A stretch of 10,289 bases of DNA. Source: Lysobacterales bacterium (GTDB lineage Bacteria; Pseudomonadota; Gammaproteobacteria; Xanthomonadales; SZUA-5). Both the position numbers and the translations under genes were made by a program. Location of the stretch: assembly GCA_024710675.1 (NCBI GenBank), contig JANJUH010000128.1, forward strand, positions 1 through 10,289. The letters run 5' to 3'. Shown one piece after another: positions 1 to 6,658 of the stretch. Each line of letters starts with the position of its first letter. Positions within the stretch are counted from its first letter, which is position 1. The notes beneath the pieces are model-generated. The model searched no databases and was not told the origin of the DNA. It worked only from the letters and a program-made list of their open reading frames with translations.

Positions 1-412
1 GCCGCGGATCGCCGTGGCTCCATGCCAGCGGATCGAGCCCCAGGCGCTGCAGCAGCGCGTAGGCGCCCAGCAGCGCACCGATCACGGCGATCGCGGCCAG
101 CACGCGCTGGCGCGCCAGGGCATCCAGTCCACCCGCGCACCAGGCCAGCAGCAGCATCGCGAGCGCGGCGAGCAGGCCTTGCGCGCGCGCGACGCTGCCA
201 AGCAATGTCCAGGCGGGATCGAGTGCAAGGAGCGTCGCCGGCAGCCAGCCCAGCGCCATCAGCCACAGCACGGCGGGCGGGGGCTGCAGGCGCGCCAGCG
301 GCAGCGCGAATGCGAGGCCGGCGCACAAGCCGGCGAGCTTGGTCGCTTCGGGTGCCGGCGCCGCCACCGCGAAGGCAGTCCAGGCGAGGACGAGGATCAG
401 CAGGGCCGCCAT
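1..412 (-). CDS. Polytopic membrane protein, O-antigen ligase-like (5' part, runs off the left edge)
   Basis: Reading leftward from an ATG at 412-410, the frame stays open to the edge (137 codons, no stop), so only the N-terminal part is visible. The product is very hydrophobic. Likely membrane segments lie at about residues 3-18, 26-40, 47-64, 80-98 and 104-122. The stretch YALLQRLGLDP followed by W and a GDPR-like segment resembles the region before the conserved part of O-antigen ligase/polymerase (Wzy/WaaL-type) proteins as I remember them. Such proteins sit in the inner membrane and polymerise or transfer glycans, and some glycosylate pilins. A GGAG lies about 11 bases before the ATG, a rather long spacing. 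The frame also stays open for a short way upstream, with a GTG as an alternative start, but the hydrophobic N-terminus favours the ATG. That this is a membrane protein is fairly sure; the ligase assignment is tentative because the signature domain lies outside the window. Confidence 0.6.
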   Translation of the reverse strand, partial: MAALLILVLAWTAFAVAAPAPEATKLAGLCAGLAFALPLARLQPPPAVLWLMALGWLPATLLALDPAWTLLGSVARAQGLLAALAMLLLAWCAGGLDALARQRVLAAIAVIGALLGAYALLQRLGLDPLAWSHGDPR

Positions 413-477
413 CGGGCAGCAGACTCCGCGCACAGGTACGACAGCAGATCGTAGCTTTTCGGAGCCCGGAAATAGTT

Positions 478-508
478 GGCCCCGGGCATTGGGGAGATGC
501 CCGGGGCC
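478..508. repeat. Perfect 12-bp inverted repeat (hairpin) in the leader of the membrane-protein gene
   Basis: The arms 478-489 (GGCCCCGGGCAT) and 497-508 (ATGCCCGGGGCC) are exact reverse complements around the 7-base loop TGGGGAG. On the minus strand the hairpin sits 66 bases before the start codon of the membrane-protein gene, where it could act as a leader structure or attenuator. It could also terminate transcription coming from the right, although neither strand shows a clear T-run after it. Confidence 0.75.
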
Positions 509-877
509 GGGGGTCGGCACGGTGGATGGGGAGGTCCGGCCGTGCCTTTGAGGTTCACCATTGGGGGAGGAGTGAACCAGAGTCGGGCCGCGTTGTGCCC
601 GAACTCATGGATAGCTTGCCGCAGAAAGAGTTCCGCACACAATGCCGCAAGTCATGCTGTTCATTCATCCGGGGGCAACGGAGCGACGGGTTTTGTGCGG
701 CGCCGCATGAATACGCGTTCAGATTGGAGCGCCGACTCGGTCGGTGGTTTAAGTCCGATATTGCAAGTCATTGATTGCAAGACAATAAAGCCGAGAAAAA
801 TGAATGGGGACATAATCCCTGTTCAGGCCTCGTTTGGCTTATTCAGCCTGAGTGTTTTCTGAACGGCGCCAGATGGA

Positions 878-905
878 TTGTCACCCGCTGGCCAGTGCAT
901 ACGTT
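878..905 (+). promoter_or_regulatory. Possible sigma-70-type promoter for the kinase gene
   Basis: TTGTCA at 878-883 matches the -35 consensus TTGACA at five of six positions. Sixteen bases later comes TACGTT (900-905), a weak -10 match. The pair lies about 160 bases before the chosen kinase start. This is a sequence match only, in a region where a promoter is expected. Confidence 0.22.
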
Positions 906-1063
906 TTCACGGGATACGCCATGGCTGCATAAGCCGGGCGGAGCTTTCCTTCGCTCCCGACCAGCGGTGCAGCCGCCGCGTCACGCCGGGTCTACACTGC
1001 TGCAAAGGGCGGCATCGGCTGGTGGCCGGCGGCCCAGCGATCGCTTCCAAGGATTCTCGAGCC

Positions 1064-3034
1064 ATGACAGAACGCACCCGGGTGGGGCACTACGACATCG
1101 TCAGCGAACTGGGGCGCGGCGGCATGGGTGTGGTCTACAAGGGCCACGAGTCCTCGCTGCAGCGCTTCGTCGCGATCAAGATGCTGTCGGAATCGCTGGC
1201 CGGCGATGCCAGCGTCGTCGAGCGCTTCTTTCGCGAGGCGCGCAGCATGGCGCAACTCAACGATCCGCACATCGTGCAGATCTACTTCGTCGGCGAGGAC
1301 GCCGGCCAGCCCTATTTCGCGATGGAGTTCGTCGAGGGCGAGTCGCTGAGCGCGCGCCTGAAGCGTGAAGGTCGCCTCGAGCCCGGCGAGGCTGCTCGCA
1401 TCCTGCTGCAGGTCGCACAGGGACTGGCGACAGCGCACGACCGCGGCGTGATCCACCGCGACATCAAGCCGGCCAACCTCCTGCTCACCCAGCGCGGCCT
1501 GGTCAAGGTGGCCGACTTCGGCATCGCGATCGCGAGCCAGGACTTCAACCGCAAGCTCACCGGCACCGGCCAGTTCGTCGGCACGCCGGGTTACCTGTCG
1601 CCGGAAGTGTGCCTGGGCAAGCCGGTCGACCAGCGTTCGGACATCTTCGCGCTCGGCATCGTCTTCTTCGAGATGCTGACCGGCCAGTCGCCGTTCAAGG
1701 ACGAGTCGCCGCTCGGGATGATGCTCGAGGTGGTGCAGGCCGAGCTGCCGGATGTGCGCGCGGTCAACCAGGCCATCGATCCCAAGCTGGCCGAGATCCT
1801 GAGGCACATGGTGGCCAAGGACCCGGCCGATCGCTATCCCGACTGCCATGCGCTGATCGAGGACCTGGTGGCGGCCGGCGTGCACAGCGCGATCACCGTG
1901 GGCCAGCCGCGCCCGCCGGTGCCAGCCGCCGTCGGCACCGTGCTCAACACGCCGACGCCGGCCGAGCTGCGCCGGCCGTCGCTGGCCCCGGTACCAGCGC
2001 CCGCCGCCGGTGTCGCGTCGGCCGCGCCTCCACCGGCGCCGCCCGCGGCAGGACCCGCACCGATCCAGTCGCGGCGCCGTACTGGAGCGCTCGAATGGGG
2101 TTTCGCGGCGGCCTTGCTGGTCGCCTCGATCGGCGTGTCGGCCTGGTGGATGCGCGCTCCCGAGCCGGCTGGAGAGGCGCCGGTCCAGGCGCTGGCCACG
2201 ACCACCGCGCCGGCCACGGCAACGCCGGCGCCGGTGGCGCCGACAGCGACCCCCGCGGCGGACTCTGCGGCGGGCGCAAGCGCCGACGCGCTGCCTGTCG
2301 ATACGGCGGCAACCCAGGCTTCGGCGAGTGCCCCGATGCAGGCTGCGGCGACGGCCGGACCGGCGTCGGCGGCGATGGCTCCGACCCTACCCGCCGAGGC
2401 CATCCCGCCAGCGACAGCCGTCCTCGCCGAGACGCCTGCTGCGGCGCGCACGGCGGTCGCCAAGGCAGCGGACGCCGTCGAGGCGCCTGCACCCTCCGTC
2501 GCGCCGGCCGTTGCCCGTCATGAGAGCCCGGAACCGCGCCCGCGCGTGCTCGCCAGTGCCGATCCGCCGGAGCGCCCCGCAGCCTACCGTGGCCCACCGC
2601 GGGTGATCGTGCTGGCGATCGGTGACCCGGCCGTCGCCGCCGTCGTCGAGTCGGAGATCGAGTCGCGCCTCGATGCCAGCCGGATGGTGCTGGTCGACGA
2701 GGAACTGGTGCCGGGCCTGGGCGCGATGGAGTCGCGCCAGGCCGAACTGCCGCGCCTGCTCGCCGCCGCGCGCCGCCATGCCGAGATCCTGGTTGTCGCG
2801 CGCGTGGTCCCGCTCGGCCAGCAGGAGCTGACTTTCTACGGCCAGTCGAGCACCCAGTACAGCGCCCGGATCGACATCGGCGCCTATGACACCGCCGCCA
2901 GCCGCAAGCTGGGCCCCGGCTGGAATGCCGATCTCTCGTTCACGAACCTCAACGCCCGCCAGAACACCGTCGACGCCATCGCGCCGCTGCTCGGCCGCAT
3001 CGACGACGCGCTGGCCCGGCGCGGGCGCGGTTGA
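1064..3034 (+). CDS. Transmembrane Hanks-type serine/threonine protein kinase
   Basis: Encodes 656 residues. The kinase domain occupies about residues 9-270 with every key element: glycine loop GRGGMG (17-22), VAIK lysine K39, alpha-C glutamate E58, HRDIKPAN (131-138, catalytic D133), DFG (151-153), GTPGYLSPE (173-181) and DQRSDIFALG (189-198). It should be an active kinase. A Pro/Ala-rich linker leads to one membrane span (about 345-363), then a long Ala/Pro/Thr-rich stretch to about 510, then a folded-looking C-terminal domain (513-656). The topology resembles PknB-type receptor kinases: kinase in the cytoplasm, C-terminal domain in the periplasm. That domain starts RVIVLAIGDP and contains MVLVDEELVPGL; its alternating strands and helices faintly recall the CsgG/LpoB-like fold, but I cannot assign a family. 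The ATG at 1064 is chosen because AAGGA lies 10 bases upstream and homology begins there. The frame extends back to 878, but those 62 codons look non-coding. The next gene follows after 85 bases. Confidence 0.93.
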   Translation: MTERTRVGHYDIVSELGRGGMGVVYKGHESSLQRFVAIKMLSESLAGDASVVERFFREARSMAQLNDPHIVQIYFVGEDAGQPYFAMEFVEGESLSARLKREGRLEPGEAARILLQVAQGLATAHDRGVIHRDIKPANLLLTQRGLVKVADFGIAIASQDFNRKLTGTGQFVGTPGYLSPEVCLGKPVDQRSDIFALGIVFFEMLTGQSPFKDESPLGMMLEVVQAELPDVRAVNQAIDPKLAEILRHMVAKDPADRYPDCHALIEDLVAAGVHSAITVGQPRPPVPAAVGTVLNTPTPAELRRPSLAPVPAPAAGVASAAPPPAPPAAGPAPIQSRRRTGALEWGFAAALLVASIGVSAWWMRAPEPAGEAPVQALATTTAPATATPAPVAPTATPAADSAAGASADALPVDTAATQASASAPMQAAATAGPASAAMAPTLPAEAIPPATAVLAETPAAARTAVAKAADAVEAPAPSVAPAVARHESPEPRPRVLASADPPERPAAYRGPPRVIVLAIGDPAVAAVVESEIESRLDASRMVLVDEELVPGLGAMESRQAELPRLLAAARRHAEILVVARVVPLGQQELTFYGQSSTQYSARIDIGAYDTAASRKLGPGWNADLSFTNLNARQNTVDAIAPLLGRIDDALARRGRG

Positions 3035-3119
3035 TGCGGGTCAAGACGCGATGGGCGCCGGCGGTCTGGAATGGAGCCTCCGGCGGCCACCCGCGCCGCG
3101 CTGACATGGAGACCTGCAG

Positions 3120-3551
3120 ATGAAGACCTGGATCCTGGTGGCCGACGCCGGCCGTGCACGGCTGTTCGAGTCGCAGGCCCGCGACGGCGTGCTGGCGGAG
3201 ATCGGCGGATACGCGAACCCCGAAGCCCACGCCCGCGGTGCCGAAACCGGCAGCGATCGCCCGCCGCGCACGCAGGAGAGCGCGAACAGCGCACGCCATG
3301 CGATCGAGCCGCACACCGATCCGCACGACAAGGCGGCGATCGGATTCGCCAAGGGCCTGGCCGAGATCCTCGACCACGGCCGTGTCGAACACGCCTACAC
3401 GCGCCTGCTGCTGGTCGCGCCGCCGCGCTTCCTCGGCCAGTTGCGCGCCGAACTGGGCGCTCAGGTCGGCAAACTCGTCGCTGGCAGCATCGGCAAGGAC
3501 CTGACCCACGCCACCAACGAGGACATCCGGGCGGTGCTGGACGAGGTGTGA
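3120..3551 (+). CDS. Host attachment family protein (PF10116-like)
   Basis: Encodes 143 residues, the usual length for this family. It opens with the hallmark MKTWILVADAGRARLFE, where a strand is followed by the DAGRAR turn. The central SDRPPRTQES segment (45-54), the HAIEPHTDPHDK stretch (60-71), LLLVAPPRFLGQLR (96-109) and the ending KDLTHATNEDIR (126-137) all fit. The family was named for a protein linked to attachment of bacteria to host cells. Its biochemical activity is unknown to me, and many members occur in free-living bacteria, so the name should not be read as proof of host association. There is no signal peptide or membrane segment, so the protein is probably cytoplasmic. GGAG lies 8 bases before the ATG. 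It is 85 bases downstream of the kinase gene on the same strand with no clear terminator between, so co-transcription is plausible. Confidence 0.87.
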   Translation: MKTWILVADAGRARLFESQARDGVLAEIGGYANPEAHARGAETGSDRPPRTQESANSARHAIEPHTDPHDKAAIGFAKGLAEILDHGRVEHAYTRLLLVAPPRFLGQLRAELGAQVGKLVAGSIGKDLTHATNEDIRAVLDEV

Positions 3552-3590
3552 GCGGCGCGGCGACGGAGGCGCTTGTCGGCTATTCAGAAC

Positions 3591-3683
3591 GGGGCAGGGG
3601 GCAGGGGGCAGGGTTTCAAGCCAGCGCCAAGGACTGATCGCGCGATCAACTCGGTCCCCTGCCCCTTGCCCCATGCCCCTTTT
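3591..3683. repeat. Inverted G-rich/C-rich repeat around a 14-bp palindrome (potential G-quadruplex pair)
   Basis: The left arm (3591-3613) has four G-runs (3591-3594, 3597-3601, 3604-3608, 3611-3613) separated by CA. The right arm (3656-3679) has four runs of CCCC (3656-3659, 3662-3665, 3669-3672, 3676-3679), so its G-rich strand is the minus strand. Each arm fits the four-tract G-quadruplex pattern. The arms are roughly complementary, so together they could instead form a long stem. Between them is the perfect palindrome TGATCGCGCGATCA (3635-3648). The element fills most of the 231-base gap between the host-attachment gene and speA. Confidence 0.7.
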
Positions 3684-3782
3684 GATTCAGCAAACCCGCC
3701 CATCGAAGTGCAAGGCCTGATGCTCTCGCCATTCACCCGCGTGCCGTAGACTTCGCGACCCCTGCTGCCCGGGAGCTGCCCG

Positions 3783-5654
3783 ATGAGCCACTGGTCGATC
3801 GACGCGGCGCGCCGCACCTACAGCATTCCGCATTGGTCCGAAGGCTATTTCGACGTCGATGCCAGCGGCCGGGTGAGCGTGCAGCCGCAGGGGCCCGGCG
3901 GTCCCTCTCTGGCGCTGGCCGACATCGTTGCCGAAGCGCGCCGCCAGGGCCTGCGTGTCCCCTTGCTGCTGCGCTTTCCGGAAATCCTGGGACACCGCCT
4001 CGGCCGCCTGCAGCAGGCTTTTGCCGAGGCGATGGCCGCGCGCAGCTACGGCGGTGGCTACACCGCGGTCTACCCGATCAAGGTCAATCAGCAGCGCGGA
4101 GTGGTCTCCGAGCTGGTCGCGCACGCCGGTCCCGGCTTCGGCCTCGAGGCCGGCAGCAAGCCCGAGCTGATGGCGGTGCTGGCATTGGCCCGTGGCGGCG
4201 TCGTGGTCTGCAACGGCTACAAGGACCGCGAGTACATCCGCCTGGCGCTGATCGGCCGCAAGCTGGGGCTGGATGTCTACATCGTCATCGAGAAGGCCAA
4301 CGAGCTGCCGCTGGTGATCGAGGAGTCGCGCCGACTGGGCGTGGCACCGCTGCTCGGCGTGCGCATGCGGCTGGTCTCGCTGGGTGCCGGCAAGTGGCAG
4401 AACACCGGTGGTGACAAGGCCAAGTTCGGACTGATGCCCGGCCAGTTGCTCGAGCTGTCGGCGGCGCTGAAGGAGGCTGGCCTCGCCGACTCGCTGAAGC
4501 TGCTGCACTTCCACATGGGCTCGCAGATCTCGAACGTGCGCGACATCGCCCAGGGCATGCGCGAGGCCGTTCGTTACTTTGTCGAGATCCACAAGCTCGG
4601 CCATTGCCTGACTCATGTCGACGTTGGCGGCGGTCTCGGCGTCGATTACGAGGGCACGCGCTCGCGCAGCTTCTGCTCGATCAACTACGGGCTGCTGCAG
4701 TACGCCCAGAGCATCGTCGACCCGATTGCCGAGGCCTGCACCGAGCACGACCTGCCGCAGCCGCGCATCGTCACCGAGTCCGGGCGGGCACTGACCGCGC
4801 ACCACGCGGTGATGGTCTCGGATGTCACCGCCGTCGAACGCATGCCCGAGGGTGACCCGAGCGCCGCCGCGCTGGGACGTTCGAGCGCGCTGCGTCATCT
4901 CGCCGAGCTGCACGCCGGCCTCGACCACCGCCCGCCGCAGGAGATCTGGCAAGAGGCGCAGCACTACGCGCAGGAAGGTCAGACCCTGTTTGCGCTCGGC
5001 GCGATCGACCTCGCCGAGCGTGCCGCGCTCGACGATGTCTACTACGCAATCCTGCACGCGGTTCGCGAGCGCGCGCTCGCCGATCCGCGCGCGCAGGGCA
5101 TGGTCGCCGAGCTGACCGACCGGCTCGCCGACAAGTTTTTCGTCAATCTCTCGGTCTTCCAGTCGATGCCCGATGTGTGGGCGCTCGAGCAGGTCTTCCC
5201 GATCGTGCCGCTGGAGGGACTCGACCAACCGCCGACCCGGCGCGCGGTGCTCGAGGACCTGACCTGCGATTCCGACGGGCGCATCGACCACTACGTCGAC
5301 AGCGAGGCGCTGGCGAGCACCCTTCCCGTGCACGCGCCGCCGGCCGGCAAGCCCTATCACCTGGGCGTGTTCATGGTCGGCGCCTACCAGGAGACCCTGG
5401 GCGACATCCACAACCTGTTCGGCGACACCGACGTGATCAGCGTGCGCACCGGCGCGGCCGGATTCGCCTTCGAGGGCGCGCTGCAGGGCGATACCACCGA
5501 GGAGCTGTTGCGCTACGTCGGCTACGACACCGACCACTTGCGCATGGCCTACCGCGCGCGTCTCGCCAATGCCGCGCTCGAGCCCGCCGAAGCCAAGCGC
5601 ATCGCCGAGGCGCTGGAGTCAGGCTTGTCGGGGTACACCTACCTGCACCCGTAG
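3783..5654 (+). CDS. speA: Biosynthetic arginine decarboxylase (PLP-dependent)
   Basis: Encodes 623 residues, typical for SpeA. It converts arginine to agmatine and CO2, the first step of the agmatine route to putrescine and spermidine; the reaction needs pyridoxal phosphate and Mg2+. The opening WSIDAARRTYSIPHWSEGYF is characteristic. The PLP lysine is K100 in YPIKVNQQRGVV. HFHMGSQISN (242-251), the glycine-rich DVGGGLGVDYEG (280-291), TESGRALTAHHAVMV (331-345), CDSDGRID (495-502, catalytic cysteine C495) and GAYQETLGDIHNLFGDTD (533-550) are all in place, so the enzyme should be functional. The start is set by GGGAG (3771-3775), 7 bases before the ATG. The final residues GYTYL are the usual SpeA end; the codons after them and the TAG stop run into a REP element. 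No other polyamine gene lies beside it, and the gene downstream is on the opposite strand, so speA is probably transcribed alone. Confidence 0.97.
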   Translation: MSHWSIDAARRTYSIPHWSEGYFDVDASGRVSVQPQGPGGPSLALADIVAEARRQGLRVPLLLRFPEILGHRLGRLQQAFAEAMAARSYGGGYTAVYPIKVNQQRGVVSELVAHAGPGFGLEAGSKPELMAVLALARGGVVVCNGYKDREYIRLALIGRKLGLDVYIVIEKANELPLVIEESRRLGVAPLLGVRMRLVSLGAGKWQNTGGDKAKFGLMPGQLLELSAALKEAGLADSLKLLHFHMGSQISNVRDIAQGMREAVRYFVEIHKLGHCLTHVDVGGGLGVDYEGTRSRSFCSINYGLLQYAQSIVDPIAEACTEHDLPQPRIVTESGRALTAHHAVMVSDVTAVERMPEGDPSAAALGRSSALRHLAELHAGLDHRPPQEIWQEAQHYAQEGQTLFALGAIDLAERAALDDVYYAILHAVRERALADPRAQGMVAELTDRLADKFFVNLSVFQSMPDVWALEQVFPIVPLEGLDQPPTRRAVLEDLTCDSDGRIDHYVDSEALASTLPVHAPPAGKPYHLGVFMVGAYQETLGDIHNLFGDTDVISVRTGAAGFAFEGALQGDTTEELLRYVGYDTDHLRMAYRARLANAALEPAEAKRIAEALESGLSGYTYLHP

Positions 5655-5718
5655 GAGCGCGCTCTGCGCGCGAAAAGGCCTCGCGGCCAGTCCATCGCCC
5701 CCAAGGGCGCTCCTACGG
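5649..5718. repeat. GTAG-type REP pair (REP/SMAG-like) forming the whole gap between two convergent genes
   Basis: Perfect inverted 12-bp ends (CCGTAGGAGCGC at 5649-5660, its complement at 5707-5718) enclose three small hairpins: GCGCGC/GCGCGC (5657-5662 and 5666-5671, loop TCT), GGCC/GGCC (5677-5680 and 5685-5688), and CGCCC/GGGCG (5696-5700 and 5705-5709). A terminal GTAG next to a GC-rich palindrome is the hallmark of REP elements, including the SMAG repeats of Stenotrophomonas, which are thought to be mobilised by RAYT transposases. No RAYT gene is present here. The element probably serves as a two-way terminator or mRNA 3'-end stabiliser for speA and the binding-protein gene. Its GTAG ends supply both stop codons. 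Confidence 0.88.
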
Positions 5719-6498
5719 CGCCCAATCCTGCAGCCCGTACTTCGCCAGGATCTGGGCCAGCTCGCCGCTGGCGCGCAGTTGGGTCAGACCGGCGTCGAAC
5801 ATGTCCGCGTAGCGCCTCCCGCGCGGGTCCGCCGGCGTGCAGGCGATATGAACCTCCTCGGCCTCCGAAGCCTCACCCAGCGCGACGATTCGGCCTTCCT
5901 CCATCTTCGACTGGGCGATGCCGTAGGCGGCGACGTTGCTGTCCTCGAGGAAGACATCGATGCGCCGGCTGACCAGGTTCGCGATCAGCTTGACGATGGC
6001 GCGGCCGACGACGGGCACCACGACGATGCGGCTGGCGTCGTCCTTGTGCTGCTCGATGTAGGCATCCAGTTCATCCCCATAGCTGTAGCCCTCGAGCACG
6101 CCCACGCGCACGCCTTCGAGGCTGGCGATGCCACTGTAGCGCCAGGGATTGTCGGAGAAACCGAAGAAGGCATTGTCGCCATAACCCCAGCCACGGGCGG
6201 GGAAGGCAAAGCCCTCGGCATCGGACTTGTAGGCGCCGACCACGCAGTCGAAGCTGCCCTGGCGGGTGCCATCGAGGGCGTCTTCCCAGGGCATGTGGCG
6301 GTACTGGATGGTATGGCCGTTGCGCTCGGCGATCAGCTTCGCCATCTCGATCATGTAGCCCGGCGGCTTCATGTTGCTGCCACCGTTGTACGGCAGCCAC
6401 TCGTCGGCGCGGATCCTGATCTCGTCGGCGACCGCCGCCGAGCCGGCGAGCAGCACCAGTCCGATGACCCCGATCCCCTTGCGCAGCGTTCCCGTCAT
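5713..6498 (-). CDS. Periplasmic solute-binding protein, amino-acid type (SBP family 3)
   Basis: Encodes 261 residues. The N-terminus is a classic Sec signal peptide (MTGTLRKGIGVIGLVLLAG, cleavage likely after AVA at residue 24). The mature part begins EIRIRADEWLPYNGG and has the family-3 layout: an early ligand-facing segment, the PWEDALDGTRQGSFDCVVGAY region (70-90) where the R/Q-G-x-D motif sits, SLEGVRVGVLEGYSYG (126-141) opening the second lobe, RRIDVFLEDSNVA (178-190), and a final helix ending ILAKYGL. Family members deliver amino acids or related small molecules to ABC transporters, or serve as sensor modules. No permease or ATPase gene is adjacent, so the partner is unknown. The ATG at 6498 is preferred over an upstream ATG at 6594 because GGGGAG lies 7 bases before it and the signal peptide starts there. 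The TAG stop (5715-5713) lies in the REP element shared with speA. Confidence 0.86.
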   Translation of the reverse strand: MTGTLRKGIGVIGLVLLAGSAAVADEIRIRADEWLPYNGGSNMKPPGYMIEMAKLIAERNGHTIQYRHMPWEDALDGTRQGSFDCVVGAYKSDAEGFAFPARGWGYGDNAFFGFSDNPWRYSGIASLEGVRVGVLEGYSYGDELDAYIEQHKDDASRIVVVPVVGRAIVKLIANLVSRRIDVFLEDSNVAAYGIAQSKMEEGRIVALGEASEAEEVHIACTPADPRGRRYADMFDAGLTQLRASGELAQILAKYGLQDWAP

Positions 6499-6551
6499 GG
6501 CTCTCTCCCCCGCCTGTCGAGTACACATCGGGACTTTCGTCCCATGGCCCG

Positions 6552-6579
6552 AGCATACGCGCGATAGGCGAATGCGAAA
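6552..6579 (-). promoter_or_regulatory. Possible promoter for the binding-protein gene in the divergent gap
   Basis: On the minus strand TATGCT (6557-6552) could be a -10 box, with TTTCGC (6579-6574) 16 bases upstream as a weak -35. It lies about 50 bases before the start at 6498. The 160-base gap to the divergent peptidase gene must hold both promoters. I see no convincing promoter for the rightward gene. Confidence 0.2.
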
Positions 6580-6658
6580 GATGCAGATCGCCATGGCGCC
6601 GCCGATTCAGCGGAACGCTGGCACACTGCTGGCCGGAAGATCACGGAGGCTCCTGCGC

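Larger units (their letters stand above)
413..1063. other. Long divergent intergenic region without a convincing gene
   Basis: About 650 bases separate the leftward membrane-protein gene from the rightward kinase gene. Open frames here lack usable ribosome sites and protein-like composition. The part around 575-870 is visibly less GC-rich than the flanks, as expected for divergent promoters. It contains ATTGCAAG twice (760-767 and 774-781), a perfect palindrome TGCGGCGCCGCA (697-708), and GCAAGTCAT twice (647-655 and 763-771). It probably carries both promoters and perhaps regulator sites, but no element can be assigned with confidence. A small RNA or very short gene cannot be excluded. Confidence 0.6.

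Noticed and set aside
397..642. Minus-strand 81-codon frame overlapping the start of the membrane-protein gene
   Set aside because: Pro/Cys-rich translation, no ribosome site, and it reads through the perfect hairpin at 478-508. A small peptide cannot be fully excluded but is not supported.
22..774. Plus-strand open frames at the left end
   Set aside because: The translations are Arg/Ala/Gln-rich with no hydrophobic core. They overlap the credible minus-strand membrane-protein gene and lack ribosome sites.
572..862. Possible small gene starting at GTG 572 after GGAGG
   Set aside because: The GGAGG is only one base from the GTG, too close for initiation, and the translation resembles no protein I know.
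878..1063. Upstream start for the kinase
   Set aside because: The extra 62 residues look like translated intergenic DNA. The ATG at 1064 has a ribosome site and directly precedes the kinase domain.
3687..5537. Long minus-strand open frame (616 codons) opposite speA
   Set aside because: It lies entirely antisense to the strongly recognised speA, and its translation is rich in His, Gln, Arg and Asp with no domain. It is an artefact of high GC and the codon bias of the real gene.
6371..6658. Upstream start for the metallopeptidase
   Set aside because: It would bury the signal peptide and overlap the divergent binding-protein gene. The ATG at 6659 has GGAGG at good spacing.
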